Of a DNA stretch of 64,000 nt, positions 48,487-56,724 are shown in pieces. The DNA is taken from contig JAQWZF010000018.1 in NCBI GenBank assembly GCA_029253585.1, positions 248,001-312,000 of the forward strand. Direction: 5' to 3'. This DNA is from Gammaproteobacteria bacterium. GTDB lineage: Bacteria; Pseudomonadota; Gammaproteobacteria; Pseudomonadales; Pseudohongiellaceae. Position 1 is the first letter of the stretch. Each line of letters opens with the position of its first letter. Below the pieces are notes generated by a model, which worked only from the letters and a program-made list of their open reading frames with translations, searched no databases and was not told where the DNA came from. A program made the translations under genes and the position numbers.

Positions 48487-48570
48487 AAGCAATCACTCAC
48501 GGGGGGAAATTTGTGAGCGATTGCCCCCTAGGTGGAGGGACTACTTATGCGGCAACTGGCCGCCCAATTG
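48487..48570 (+). ncRNA. Candidate small RNA between glnK and the MFS pseudogene
   Basis: Right after the predicted start lies a 12-bp hairpin (48489-48500 with 48513-48524, one A/C mismatch, loop GGGGGGAAATTT), then CCCC that could pair with the G-run in an alternative fold. A second hairpin GCGGC/GCCGC (48549-48563) follows. There is no clear T-run terminator, and the 3' end is unknown. No protein is encoded. The evidence is structure and promoter spacing only. Confidence 0.35.
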
Positions 48571-48580
48571 CTTTCACCGA

Positions 48581-49745
48581 TTAAATTAGTGGCAGCATTA
48601 CAAATACAAACAGCATGATTGAGATCAAGCCCAGAACGTTCAGCGTCATAGCCAGACCCTCGGTCTGCGCTAAGTAACCCACGAGCGGTCCGCTACCAAT
48701 AAAAGCAGGCGAAACAGAAAGCTAGTGAATGAATTTGCTGTGGCCCTAAATTCACTCGGTATGCGTCGGTTCATTGTATTTACCAGAATGACTTGGTTCA
48801 GTCCTCTGAAGGCAAATAGCAGCAAACCGATGAAAATCCCCTGCCATCCATTTGTCCACGCCATACTGAAATGACCGACTATGGGTAATAGGCCCATCAG
48901 TACGAGTGAACTAATCGAGCCATAGCGACGCTCAATTACAAATCCAAATCTGGCTGCCAGGGCAACCACAATACTTTGTGAGAACCAGAGCAGGCCAAAC
49001 ATCGCCAGAGATATACCCTGCGCCTCCCAGTAAGGTTGCATCAGCCAGGCGACATGAAACGTTGCCAGGCTATAGAGTGGGATAGCAATAACTACATTCC
49101 TTAGCACCGGGTCGCTCTTGAATAAGTGGCGTAATACTGCTCCGATCTGGATGCGATTAACTCTCTCCATAGACTTTTTATATAGTGGTTCAATAATTAG
49201 TAAGGCAAGTATGAGGCACATCCATGCCGCCGCCGATTGAACGATTACCATTACTTCGAATGACCAGAGTGCCAAAGCGCCCCCTTGCAAGGCCCCCAAT
49301 CCTTCTGCTCTGCTCCTGAAGAAACCTAGATGAGAATGAGCTTTGCTATGCTCAACCTCGGCTTCATCTTGCAAGGTTTTTTGTGTGTCATACAGTAAGG
49401 CCAGGTCTGCGCCTGACAAAAGGCTCGCGGCGATTCCTACGCAGACCTCAAAAATAAGTAGACTCGTTAATTCGTCCGCAAAATTCAGATAAAAGTAACC
49501 GGCACCGTGAATGACGCTACCAATCACTAGTGCGCTCTTGCGGCAAAACACGTCTGCGAAATATCCTGAGGGCGCCTCAAACACTACAATAGCAGTGGCA
49601 AAACCGCCTGCAGATAGAAAATATCGGCAAGGCTAAGTCCCTTTGCGATTTGGAAAGGCACGATCACTGGAACAATCACCATGAAGCTTTGAAAGAAGGC
49701 GAGTCCGTAGATGACGTTTATGTTTCTGTGCTGTTTTTTGTGCAC
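48581..49745 (-). pseudogene. MFS transporter pseudogene with two frameshifts
   Basis: A major facilitator gene starting at a GTG (49745, GGGGA six bases before it). Frame 1 reads VHKKQHRNINVIYGLAFFQSF to IFYLQAV, then a one-base loss in the A-run at 49600-49603 shifts to the frame that gives VVFEAPSGYFADVFCRK, the conserved loop 2-3 motif of the family. A second one-base loss near 48704-48710 shifts again; the third frame gives FIGSGPLVGYLAQTEG and runs to the stop at 48581. All three pieces align as one transporter of about 388 residues. Either it is decaying or both events are base-call errors in short homopolymers. The substrate is unknown. Confidence 0.8.
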
Positions 49746-50129
49746 AATAGTTCCCCAGTGCCCACATTGCTGTGAGCATTCATAAAAGTTAGAGCAAAAA
49801 AAGACCACTAGGTTTTAAAACTTAGGGGTCTTTTCTTTAAATCGATTGCTAATCGTTTATGTGTCAGAAATTCACTCCAAGCAGGTCTCCGAATTCTTCA
49901 CCACGCGCGAACAGAACTGATGACCCAGATTGGTCATAGTCGCTGGTATTGCGATTAGAATTGTTTGAATGTTCACTTGCTTCACAAATATTTGAAAATT
50001 AGAAATTTTGAACGCGCGGATTCCAATCTCCTTAGAAAATAAGTCAAGCGTAGCGGAGAAAATTTTCTAATATTGATAAAAGTTAGGGTAACTTAATAAA
50101 AAATTCCATCGATGGGGTTTAAAACTTAA
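49746..50129. other. Intergenic region with AT-rich inverted repeats
   Basis: About 380 nt. Besides the terminator listed separately there are two AT-rich inverted repeats: AAAATT-AGA-AATTTT (49995-50009) and TTAGAAAAT/ATTTTCTAA with a 21-nt spacer (50032-50070). No gene is supported. Confidence 0.45.
49796..49838. terminator. Long hairpin, probable bidirectional terminator
   Basis: Arms AAAAGACC/GGTCTTTT enclose a near-palindrome CTAGGTTTT/AAAACTTAG. On the minus strand a run of seven T follows, fitting a terminator for the BASS transporter gene upstream. Confidence 0.6.
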
Positions 50130-51086
50130 CTACTCGGGAGGGGGGCTGCTTTCTTGATCTCGCAATAGGTATTCAAGCGAAGTTCTCTTCCTGCCCCATA
50201 GTGATGCCAGCAGCGAGCCGCTGATATTGTGCCAAACACTAAAGAGTGCGCCTGGGAGCGCTGCAGTCGCCGAGAAGAATTGGGTGGCAAGAGCAACCCC
50301 GAGACCGGAATTCTGCATGCCTACCTCGATGGCAATGGTCTGGCTCTGTTTTATATCCAAACCGAACAGGCGGCTCACATAGAATCCCCCGGCGAGTCCG
50401 GAAAGATTATGAAGCACGACCGCGATCAGCGTTATCAGGCCTACATCAAGCAGTCTTTCGGCATTCAGCGCTACTACGATTGCGATAATGAGAAGAATGA
50501 GTAGAACCGAGAGAGTAGGAATAAGCGGCTCCACTGCGTGAGTTGCACCTTCCAGAAAATACTTACAGGTGAACCCCAGCATTACCGGAATGAATACCAT
50601 TTTAACAATGCTAAGCAACAGTGCCCAGGTATCTACGCTAATCGTTGCTGAGAGGTAGAAAGAACAGAGAAGGGGGGTTGCTATGACTCCTACGATCGTA
50701 GAGACCATGGTCATGCTAATAGAGAGTGCCACATCTCCCTTGGCCAGATAACAAACAACGTTAGACGCCGTTCCTCCAGCACAGCTGCCAACCAACACCA
50801 TGCCGATAGTGAGCTGGTTTGATAGCTGTAGCATCTTAGAAAATGTGAGGGCGAGTATCGGCATTAGCAAGAACTGCAGTACCACGCCTATCAAGACTGG
50901 CTTTGGGTCTTTAGCGATACGTACTACATCCTCTTTCGTCAATGTGAGGCCCATCATAAACATCACGCAAGACAGCAAGGGGACGATGGCATCGCTTAAT
51001 GCGGCGAAGGGAGCATTTGCAATGAAGGCGATTAGCGAAATCAGCAGCGCCCAGAGGGGAAGTAGGCTATTGAATCGGGAAAGCAT
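50130..51086 (-). CDS. Bile acid:sodium symporter (BASS/SBF) family transporter
   Basis: A 318-residue membrane protein with nine or ten hydrophobic helices. The family core is visible: FMMGLTLTKED, VGSCAGGTASNVVCYLAKGD (substrate and sodium site) and the second core EVGMQNSGLGVALA. Bacterial members carry bile acids, pantoate or other organic acids with sodium; the substrate here is unknown. Single gene, with a possible terminator 300 nt downstream. Confidence 0.9.
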   Translation of the reverse strand: MLSRFNSLLPLWALLISLIAFIANAPFAALSDAIVPLLSCVMFMMGLTLTKEDVVRIAKDPKPVLIGVVLQFLLMPILALTFSKMLQLSNQLTIGMVLVGSCAGGTASNVVCYLAKGDVALSISMTMVSTIVGVIATPLLCSFYLSATISVDTWALLLSIVKMVFIPVMLGFTCKYFLEGATHAVEPLIPTLSVLLILLIIAIVVALNAERLLDVGLITLIAVVLHNLSGLAGGFYVSRLFGLDIKQSQTIAIEVGMQNSGLGVALATQFFSATAALPGALFSVWHNISGSLLASLWGRKRTSLEYLLRDQESSPPPE

Positions 51087-51435
51087 GCTTTATCTCACGG
51101 GGTCTGGGAAAGATTGATGGCTTAGTTTTTCGAGTACTGAGGATGAATCGATCACTTCAGACTATTTCTTTAGTTCTTGCTGGAAAAATACGTGTTCAGC
51201 TTGGATTCAGCACAGTTCTCTACTATGGCATGTCTGAGTCTCTAACCTTTTTAGTCCTGTTGCGTCTAAAACTATACAAGCTCTATTTGTTCTGCATCTA
51301 CAGCCTAGCGCTGTGAGATTCTACACTTTGGGGGAGCATTCTCAATGGGTCGTCGCTTCGAGCTTAATGAGCTTGTAGATCTTGAAGTTGCCGGTCAGTA
51401 ATGAATAGTCTTTGTAAGATAATGAGATCGCGACC
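51087..51435. other. Intergenic region before the DUF4252 gene
   Basis: About 350 nt, holding the possible 18-codon frame listed separately. No clear promoter or hairpin is seen. Confidence 0.35.
51345..51401 (+). CDS. Possible 18-codon leader peptide
   Basis: ATG to TAA encoding MGRRFELNELVDLEVAGQ, with a strong GGGGGAG 8 nt before the ATG. It stops 35 nt before the DUF4252 gene. It could be a leader peptide, a remnant of a lost gene, or chance. It is too short to judge by family. Confidence 0.25.
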   Translation: MGRRFELNELVDLEVAGQ

Positions 51436-51933
51436 ATGAGAAAAATCCTAATACTTGGAGTGCTAGTGCAATTGACAGCCTGCATGTCATTTAGCGATAG
51501 ATCATTCCGCTTTACTCGCAACTCGATAGTGGAGCAGGTGCCTGAGATTAGCCTAGAGAAAGAGTTTGCTCTGTCTGTAGGTAACGGACTGCTTGGTTTC
51601 TTGAACGTAGTTACTCTTGATGAGGCCAACATATCCGACTTGGATCATGTGCAAGTTGCTGTCTATAACGTAGCGGCAGGCGGAAAGAAAACAGACTCCA
51701 AGGGTCTGGATTTTGCAGAAACATTACGCTCGCGCGGCAGAAAATCTGCACTGGTAAACTATAGTAAGAGTGCGTAAGGAAGATGAGCAGGTCTGGGTTT
51801 TAGTTGGAATGGATCTGGAGCGTGATTCCCTGGAGGCGGTGTCAGTCTTCGTGCTGGGAAATGATGAGCTGGTATTGATCAATGTCGATGGCGATCTGAA
51901 TCGCATGATCGAGTTTGCTTTGCGACCCGCCTA
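51436..51933 (+). pseudogene. DUF4252-like lipoprotein gene with one frameshift
   Basis: Frame 1 gives a lipoprotein signal (MRKILILGVLVQLTAC, lipobox LTAC), the strand VQVAVYNVA and reaches GRKSALV, then stops at 51774-51776. Removing one base at about 51757 continues as TIVRVRKEDEQVWVLVGMD, then LELVLINVDGDLNRMIEFAL-type sequence to a stop at 51933, which is the expected second half of a DUF4252 protein (about 165 residues in all). DUF4252 proteins are small lipoproteins of unknown role, often near sigma factor/anti-sigma genes, none of which is here. A sequencing error is an alternative. Confidence 0.7.
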
Positions 51934-51968
51934 AGACCAGAGGCACCATAGTGAGGCTGGCTAAGGCG

Positions 51969-54143
51969 CTATTGAATCGCAGTGGCGCATTTGAGAATCG
52001 CCACGGATACTGATTTAAACGCGGGCGTTCGACTTCTCTGGTCGACAGATTGAGGAACGAGTACGTTGGCCTCTGGAAAGTAGCACATCACGTTTCCAGG
52101 CTTAATATCATAGACTGCGATGCTCAGGCCTCTCATTGCGCCGGTATCATTCACCACATCGACCTTGTCTTCGGCTGTTAATTCGAGCGCGTCTAGGTCT
52201 TCGGCGCTGATGAATAGTATCTCCCGGTGAGACTGTCTTCTGTAGATGTCTTCCTCGCTGTAAATAATTGTATTGAACTGACCTTCGCTGCGCACGGAAG
52301 TGAGGGTGAAGCGCTGCCCATTATTTGCTGCCGAGGCCGGTTTGAGATTCAATTCGCTCTGCGTGGGCACGCAGAAACTCGCTCGGCCAGATTTAGTCGC
52401 GAACTTGGGCTGTGCTAGATGCCGCCCCTCGATATGGAATTCGGTCTTGGTCAGGTCAATGTCGGCTAGCCCGGCGAATCCGGGAATCAACTTGGCGATT
52501 GCCTTGCGAATAGATTCGTGGCGTTCGAATTCCTGAAAATTCAAAATCTCTTTATCGATAACCCCGGAGGCGATAGCGCTGATTATCTGAACTTCCGATT
52601 GCAGTGCTTCGATACGCTCGAATCCGCCATCGCTCATGCGCAGGTAATTAAACATAGATTCCTGAGTCGTGGCCTGTGTCTCTTCATCGCGCACTCTAAT
52701 AGGCAAGACCAGATTCTCTCCGTTGACGCCGTTTAGGTGAGTCTGATTTAGCGTGGAATTGACCATGACTTTAAAGGGGATGCTGCTTAGTGCCTGCCCT
52801 GAGTAGGCCGTATCCGGGTTGGCTGAGAAAAGATTGCCTCCAAGCAGGAAGGCGAAGTCAATCTTACCCTTTGCGGCCGCCTGGACGCAGGCGAGGGTGT
52901 CCAGGCCGGAGTGATTCGGCAGTTTTACCGAAAATTCCCTTTCGATTGCAGCGAACACCTCGGCTTTAAGGGCGGGAGTGACTCCCATCGAACCTACACC
53001 CTGGACGTTGCTATGGCCGCGCAGTGGCAACAGTCCCTTGCCCTCGCCGCCTATCATGCCGCGCAACAGGGCGAGACTCGCTATTGCTTCGATGTTGTCG
53101 CTACCATTATGGTGATGGGTTAGTCCCATCCCCCAGGAAAAAACGGTTCTGTCGCTTTTTGCATAGATGTCGGTCAAGGCTTCGATTTGAGATCGTTCGA
53201 TGCCGCAATCATTCTCGATATCATCCCAGGCCAGGCCTGTTATGAAACTGGCGTAGGAGTCATAGTGCTCACAGTAAGAGTCTATGTAGTGCTGATCTAC
53301 CAAGCCGGAAGCTATAAGGTGTTTTGCCATTCCGCTAATAAGAGCAACGTCACTGCCCACGTGGGGTTGTATATAATGTGACGCAACTTCGCCCCCGCCG
53401 CTTATCATAGACTTGAAATTGCTAGGCGAAGCAAAACGAACCAGGCCGGCCTCGCGCGCCGGATTGACTATGACAACCTGTCCGCCCCGTTGTCGGCACT
53501 CTAGCAAGACCTTAACGAAACGCGGGTGGTTCGATGCGGGATTTGCACCGAATACAAATATCAAGTCTGCCTTGTGCAGATCGCCATATTGTATGGTCGC
53601 CGTTCCGTTGCCGATGCTATTTCCCAGGCCTACACCGGAGGCTTGATGGCAGTAGTAGGAGCAGTTATTTATGTGGTTGCAGCCATACAGCCGTGCAAAT
53701 AATTGCAGAATAAAAGCGGCCTCATTCGATGACCTGCCCGAGGCATAGAAGAAACTGCGCTGAGGATCAGTCTGCTTTAGTCGTTCTATGATAAGCGCAT
53801 AGGCTCGCTCGTAGCTTATGGCCTCGTAGCGATCGGACCCTGCAGACTTATGCAAGGGCGCTGAAAGGCGGCCTAGATCTTCGAGTTGCTTCGCGCTCAG
53901 TTCCCCTAGTTCGGCGATGCTGTTCTGCTCGAATATCTGGGGCGGTATCGGGTCACGAATATCACTCATTTGCGCCTGAATATTCTTATTACAGATCTCA
54001 ACTCGCTTGCTGTATTCATTGTGTAACCCACCGCGCTGACCGCCGGTGCCAAAGGCGCAGGCCTTACAAGTGTTTTTTGATCTTACCGCGGCGGACAATT
54101 TTCGGGTGCCAACTTTCTGCGCGCAGGACATCACATACTGCAT
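51969..54143 (-). CDS. FdhF/YdeP-type molybdopterin oxidoreductase
   Basis: A 724-residue molybdopterin-binding oxidoreductase. The N-terminus has the TCKACAFGTGGQRGG cysteine motif (Cys26, Cys29) and Cys51, as in the branch of the family with a single FeS-cluster site. The cofactor domains follow: NNCSYYCHQASGVGL, FVFGANPASNHPRF, RGMIGGEGKGLLPLRGHSN and a C-terminal MoCo-binding barrel. The substrate is unknown; relatives are called formate dehydrogenase-like, but formate activity is unproven. The frame is open upstream without a usual start codon to about 54205 (SNKAVTGGGFKA looks conserved), so a rare start such as ATT may be used. Its neighbour at 54213 is probably in the same operon. Confidence 0.85.
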   Translation of the reverse strand: MQYVMSCAQKVGTRKLSAAVRSKNTCKACAFGTGGQRGGLHNEYSKRVEICNKNIQAQMSDIRDPIPPQIFEQNSIAELGELSAKQLEDLGRLSAPLHKSAGSDRYEAISYERAYALIIERLKQTDPQRSFFYASGRSSNEAAFILQLFARLYGCNHINNCSYYCHQASGVGLGNSIGNGTATIQYGDLHKADLIFVFGANPASNHPRFVKVLLECRQRGGQVVIVNPAREAGLVRFASPSNFKSMISGGGEVASHYIQPHVGSDVALISGMAKHLIASGLVDQHYIDSYCEHYDSYASFITGLAWDDIENDCGIERSQIEALTDIYAKSDRTVFSWGMGLTHHHNGSDNIEAIASLALLRGMIGGEGKGLLPLRGHSNVQGVGSMGVTPALKAEVFAAIEREFSVKLPNHSGLDTLACVQAAAKGKIDFAFLLGGNLFSANPDTAYSGQALSSIPFKVMVNSTLNQTHLNGVNGENLVLPIRVRDEETQATTQESMFNYLRMSDGGFERIEALQSEVQIISAIASGVIDKEILNFQEFERHESIRKAIAKLIPGFAGLADIDLTKTEFHIEGRHLAQPKFATKSGRASFCVPTQSELNLKPASAANNGQRFTLTSVRSEGQFNTIIYSEEDIYRRQSHREILFISAEDLDALELTAEDKVDVVNDTGAMRGLSIAVYDIKPGNVMCYFPEANVLVPQSVDQRSRTPAFKSVSVAILKCATAIQ

Positions 54144-54212
54144 GGCCTTGAAGCCGCCCCCGGTTACCGCTTTGTTAGATTCTTCGCTAATGCTATTTTT
54201 CTAGAGAGTTTG

Positions 54213-54614
54213 TTATAAACCCTCAACCTCCATGCGTTCACTGCTTGCTACCGTGACTAGAATACCATCGAGTGTTGTAAAGGAGCGCTCGGCTAGCTGA
54301 TATTTATAAATCTGATATTCAATCGGCCGCGCCTGTCCCTCGCTATGCAGGCGCACGGTCAAGATTGAATGGTCGTCTTGCCACTGAAAATAGTACAGGG
54401 CGATTCCTATGCCGATTACCAGGGCCAGGAACATATAAGCGCCAAGCCTTAAATCTGCCGATAGGGTATTCTCCTCTTGCGCTTCGGGGGTGTTTGGAAG
54501 CTTGGCACGGGTTTTGGGCTTTGCCGAGTCTGTCCTGTTCTTCATATCCCGTTGGCGAACAAAAAAGAAGGCAATTACCATCACCGCAAGAGTTAGTAGT
54601 ATTTTTCCGAGCAT
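54213..54614 (-). CDS. Small two-helix membrane protein upstream of the molybdoenzyme gene
   Basis: A 133-residue protein with membrane helices at about 4-20 (ILLTLAVMVIAFFFV) and 57-76 (LGAYMFLALVIGIGIALYYF), a basic and acidic linker between them (TDSAKPKTRAKLPNTPEAQ), and a C-terminal segment with beta-strand character (TVRLHSEGQARPIEYQIYK). I do not recognise the family. It reads into the molybdoenzyme gene after a 69-nt gap, which suggests an accessory role, but this is inference. Confidence 0.6.
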   Translation of the reverse strand: MLGKILLTLAVMVIAFFFVRQRDMKNRTDSAKPKTRAKLPNTPEAQEENTLSADLRLGAYMFLALVIGIGIALYYFQWQDDHSILTVRLHSEGQARPIEYQIYKYQLAERSFTTLDGILVTVASSERMEVEGL

Positions 54615-54903
54615 GGTGCTGGTTTTTCCAAAGGCTTGTCAGATTTGATAATAGCAGTGGCATAGACAGCTTCGCTACTGTATCTGCTATCGGCAGCCCC
54701 GGAGGCAACTACTGAAAAAGAAGGCTTCGTATTAGTTTCTCAATTAATTGGCTGAAGGCTAGTGTGATTGAGGGTTTCCCAAGCGGATGCGATAATCTCC
54801 CTGGAATAGGCACTCATGCTAGCGGTGCTAACAATAGCTCGTTGGAACAAATTCGAATCTAGCCGGTCTGCTAAACGAGTATTGAAGGAAGCCTCTAGAT
54901 ATT

Positions 54904-55910
54904 TTGAAAGAATCAGACACAGACCCCAAACCCTCCGTGCCTGCAGGTATGCCGGCACTCGACAACTCGGGTCGTTCAACCTCATTCTTCGAATTCTGGC
55001 CGATGTGGTTGATTTATGTACCGGTAGCGATTCAGTAGTTGCTTCTCGCTTTTCGATATCGCAGCCTGAGTCTTCCCTTGATCGCGAATCCTGGGATCCC
55101 CTTGTCGGGAGTGGGAGGAGTTTCGAAGTAGGCGGTGTTCGATCTGGCTGGAGAACATGCGCGGCAATGGATACTCACCGATGTTGACGAGAATCCGATT
55201 GAGGAGCAGTTAACAAAGGCTAGAGAGTCATTGGTCGCGGCCGGATTGGAGTATCCCGTCGTCGGTAAACCTAATATTGGATGTCGCGGCGCGGGGGTAA
55301 AGTTACTCACCAATGAGCAGGAGCTGCAGGCATACCTCAGAGGTTTTCCTACAGGTGGCTGTATTCAGTTTCAGAAGTTGAGTCAGTGGGATGCTGAGGC
55401 TGGCGTATTCTATGTGCGTAACCCCGAGCAGGCGAACTGCTGCATCTCTACGAGACTAGACATCGGACACGTTGGAATGACGTTATTCCGAGGGGAGAGC
55501 CCTATAAACTGGTATTTTCAGCAAGTCATAGTCGCGGTGCTGTGTTCCGGGTTGCTGAGGAACTAATTGACCAGAGGCTATCGGAAGCACTGAATAAGGT
55601 ATTCTCTGATATTCCGGGTTTCTATTCCGGGCGTTTGGATGTGAAGTTTAAAAACGTAGAGGATCTGAGTGCAGGGTTGGATTTCAATATTATAGAGATT
55701 AACGGAGCGAGCTCTGAATCCATTAATATATGGGATAGAAATACGGGTCTGCGCAAGGCGGTGATAACCCTGTTGCAGCAATACCATACGCTGTTTAAAC
55801 TTGGTCACGTTAACCGCAAGAGGGGCAACAAACCCCCGGGCCTAACGGCTCTCTACCGAGCCTGGCGCTTTGAAAATAATCTAGTGAAGCAGTATCCCCA
55901 AGATGACTAA
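54904..55910 (+). pseudogene. ATP-grasp domain pseudogene with two in-frame TAG codons and an internal deletion
   Basis: From a TTG at 54904 the frame reads MKESDTDPKPSVPAGMPALD, FFEFWPMWLIYVPVAIQ, then TAG (55036-55038), LLLAFRYRSLSLPLIANPGI, LSGVGGVSK, TAG (55129-55131), AVFDLAGEHARQWIL, and the ATP-grasp core VVGKPNIGCRGAGVKLL. After EAGVFYVRNPEQ (about 55436) about 45 codons expected between here and the C-terminal half are missing and the frame changes. From about 55440 it continues as TRWNDVIPRGEPYKLVF, SHSRGAVFRVAEEL and IPGFYSGRLDVKF to 55910. The full-length relatives are ATP-grasp ligase-like proteins. Its end overlaps the acyltransferase gene by 8 nt, so it was the first gene of that operon. 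Confidence 0.8.
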
Positions 55911-56724
55911 CCCCTGCCGACTGCCTTTCAAGCCACGAATCCTATCTGCCGTTCTCGAGAAAGCGCTTGGATTAGACCAACTTAGTGCGATATATGACGC
56001 GCGGCCTCAGGGATGTACGCCCCACGAGTTTCTTCAATACACCCTCGACGCTATTGGCGTAAGCCTGGAGCTGATCAACGGTGCAATCCTGGATGAGCTG
56101 CCACGGACGGGCCCGGTGCTCATCGTGGCAAATCATCCTCTCGGTGGATTGGAAGGCGTGGCGATAGCGAAGGTGATTGCGGATATACGCCCTGGCCTCA
56201 AGGTCCTGACTAATGAATTGCTGCGCAGAATACCGGAACTGGCCGATATTTTTATCGGTGTGGATGTCTTGTTTAGCGATGCGGCTGCTAGCAATGTGGC
56301 GAGTGTAAAGCAGGTTCACAAGCATCTGAAAAAAGATGGAGCCGTGTTGATTTTTCCGGCGGGTATGGTGTCAGCCTATGAGCACAGTCATCGCAGGATT
56401 CAGGACCGCTCATGGAACCGCTTGGCCGGACAGCTATTGAAGCGTTATCAGGCCACCTGTTTGCCTGTTCAAGTTGGGGGCGCTAACAGCCGACTATTCT
56501 ATGCGGCGGGTATGGTTCATCCTCGATTGCGCACGGCACTGCTGCCGCGCCAATTGGCTAACAAGCAGGGTTTTAACCTGCCGCTGCGTTTCGGTCGACC
56601 CATTCCTGCGGCTGAGCTCAGGCTTCTGCAGAGTCCCAGAGCGATAACCGATTATCTGCGAGTGAGCACCGATGCACTATGCGAGAGCCGCTGCGATCGA
56701 CCGACCCGGAGTATCAATCGGTAG
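55903..56724 (+). CDS. PlsC-type acyltransferase (OlsA/GlsA-like)
   Basis: A 273-residue acyltransferase. The catalytic block is VANHPLGGLEG, a variant of H-x4-D in which the acidic residue is displaced and is Glu; the second block FPAGMVSAYE and the segment RRIQDRSWN match the family, but a Glu often seen after FPAG is Met here. Relatives acylate the hydroxyl of lyso-ornithine or lyso-glycine lipids or are called hemolysin-like. It overlaps the pseudogene by 8 nt upstream and the GNAT gene by 46 nt downstream, a clear operon. Together with the GNAT it could make an amino-acid lipid; which amino acid is unknown. Confidence 0.75.
   Translation: MTNPCRLPFKPRILSAVLEKALGLDQLSAIYDARPQGCTPHEFLQYTLDAIGVSLELINGAILDELPRTGPVLIVANHPLGGLEGVAIAKVIADIRPGLKVLTNELLRRIPELADIFIGVDVLFSDAAASNVASVKQVHKHLKKDGAVLIFPAGMVSAYEHSHRRIQDRSWNRLAGQLLKRYQATCLPVQVGGANSRLFYAAGMVHPRLRTALLPRQLANKQGFNLPLRFGRPIPAAELRLLQSPRAITDYLRVSTDALCESRCDRPTRSINR

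Noticed and set aside
48489..48528. H-type pseudoknot from the G6 loop and downstream CCCC
   Set aside because: The second pairing would have to cross a 12-bp stem with no linker, which is not possible. I keep only the idea of two competing hairpins.
48581..49745. Programmed frameshifting in the MFS gene
   Set aside because: Two separate one-base losses at short homopolymers, without slippery heptamers or downstream stimulators, fit decay or base-call error better.
55036..55131. Amber codons as sites of recoding (pyrrolysine or suppression)
   Set aside because: yajC, secF and other intact genes here end in TAG, no special downstream element is seen, and the same gene also has a frame-changing deletion. 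A pseudogene explains it better.
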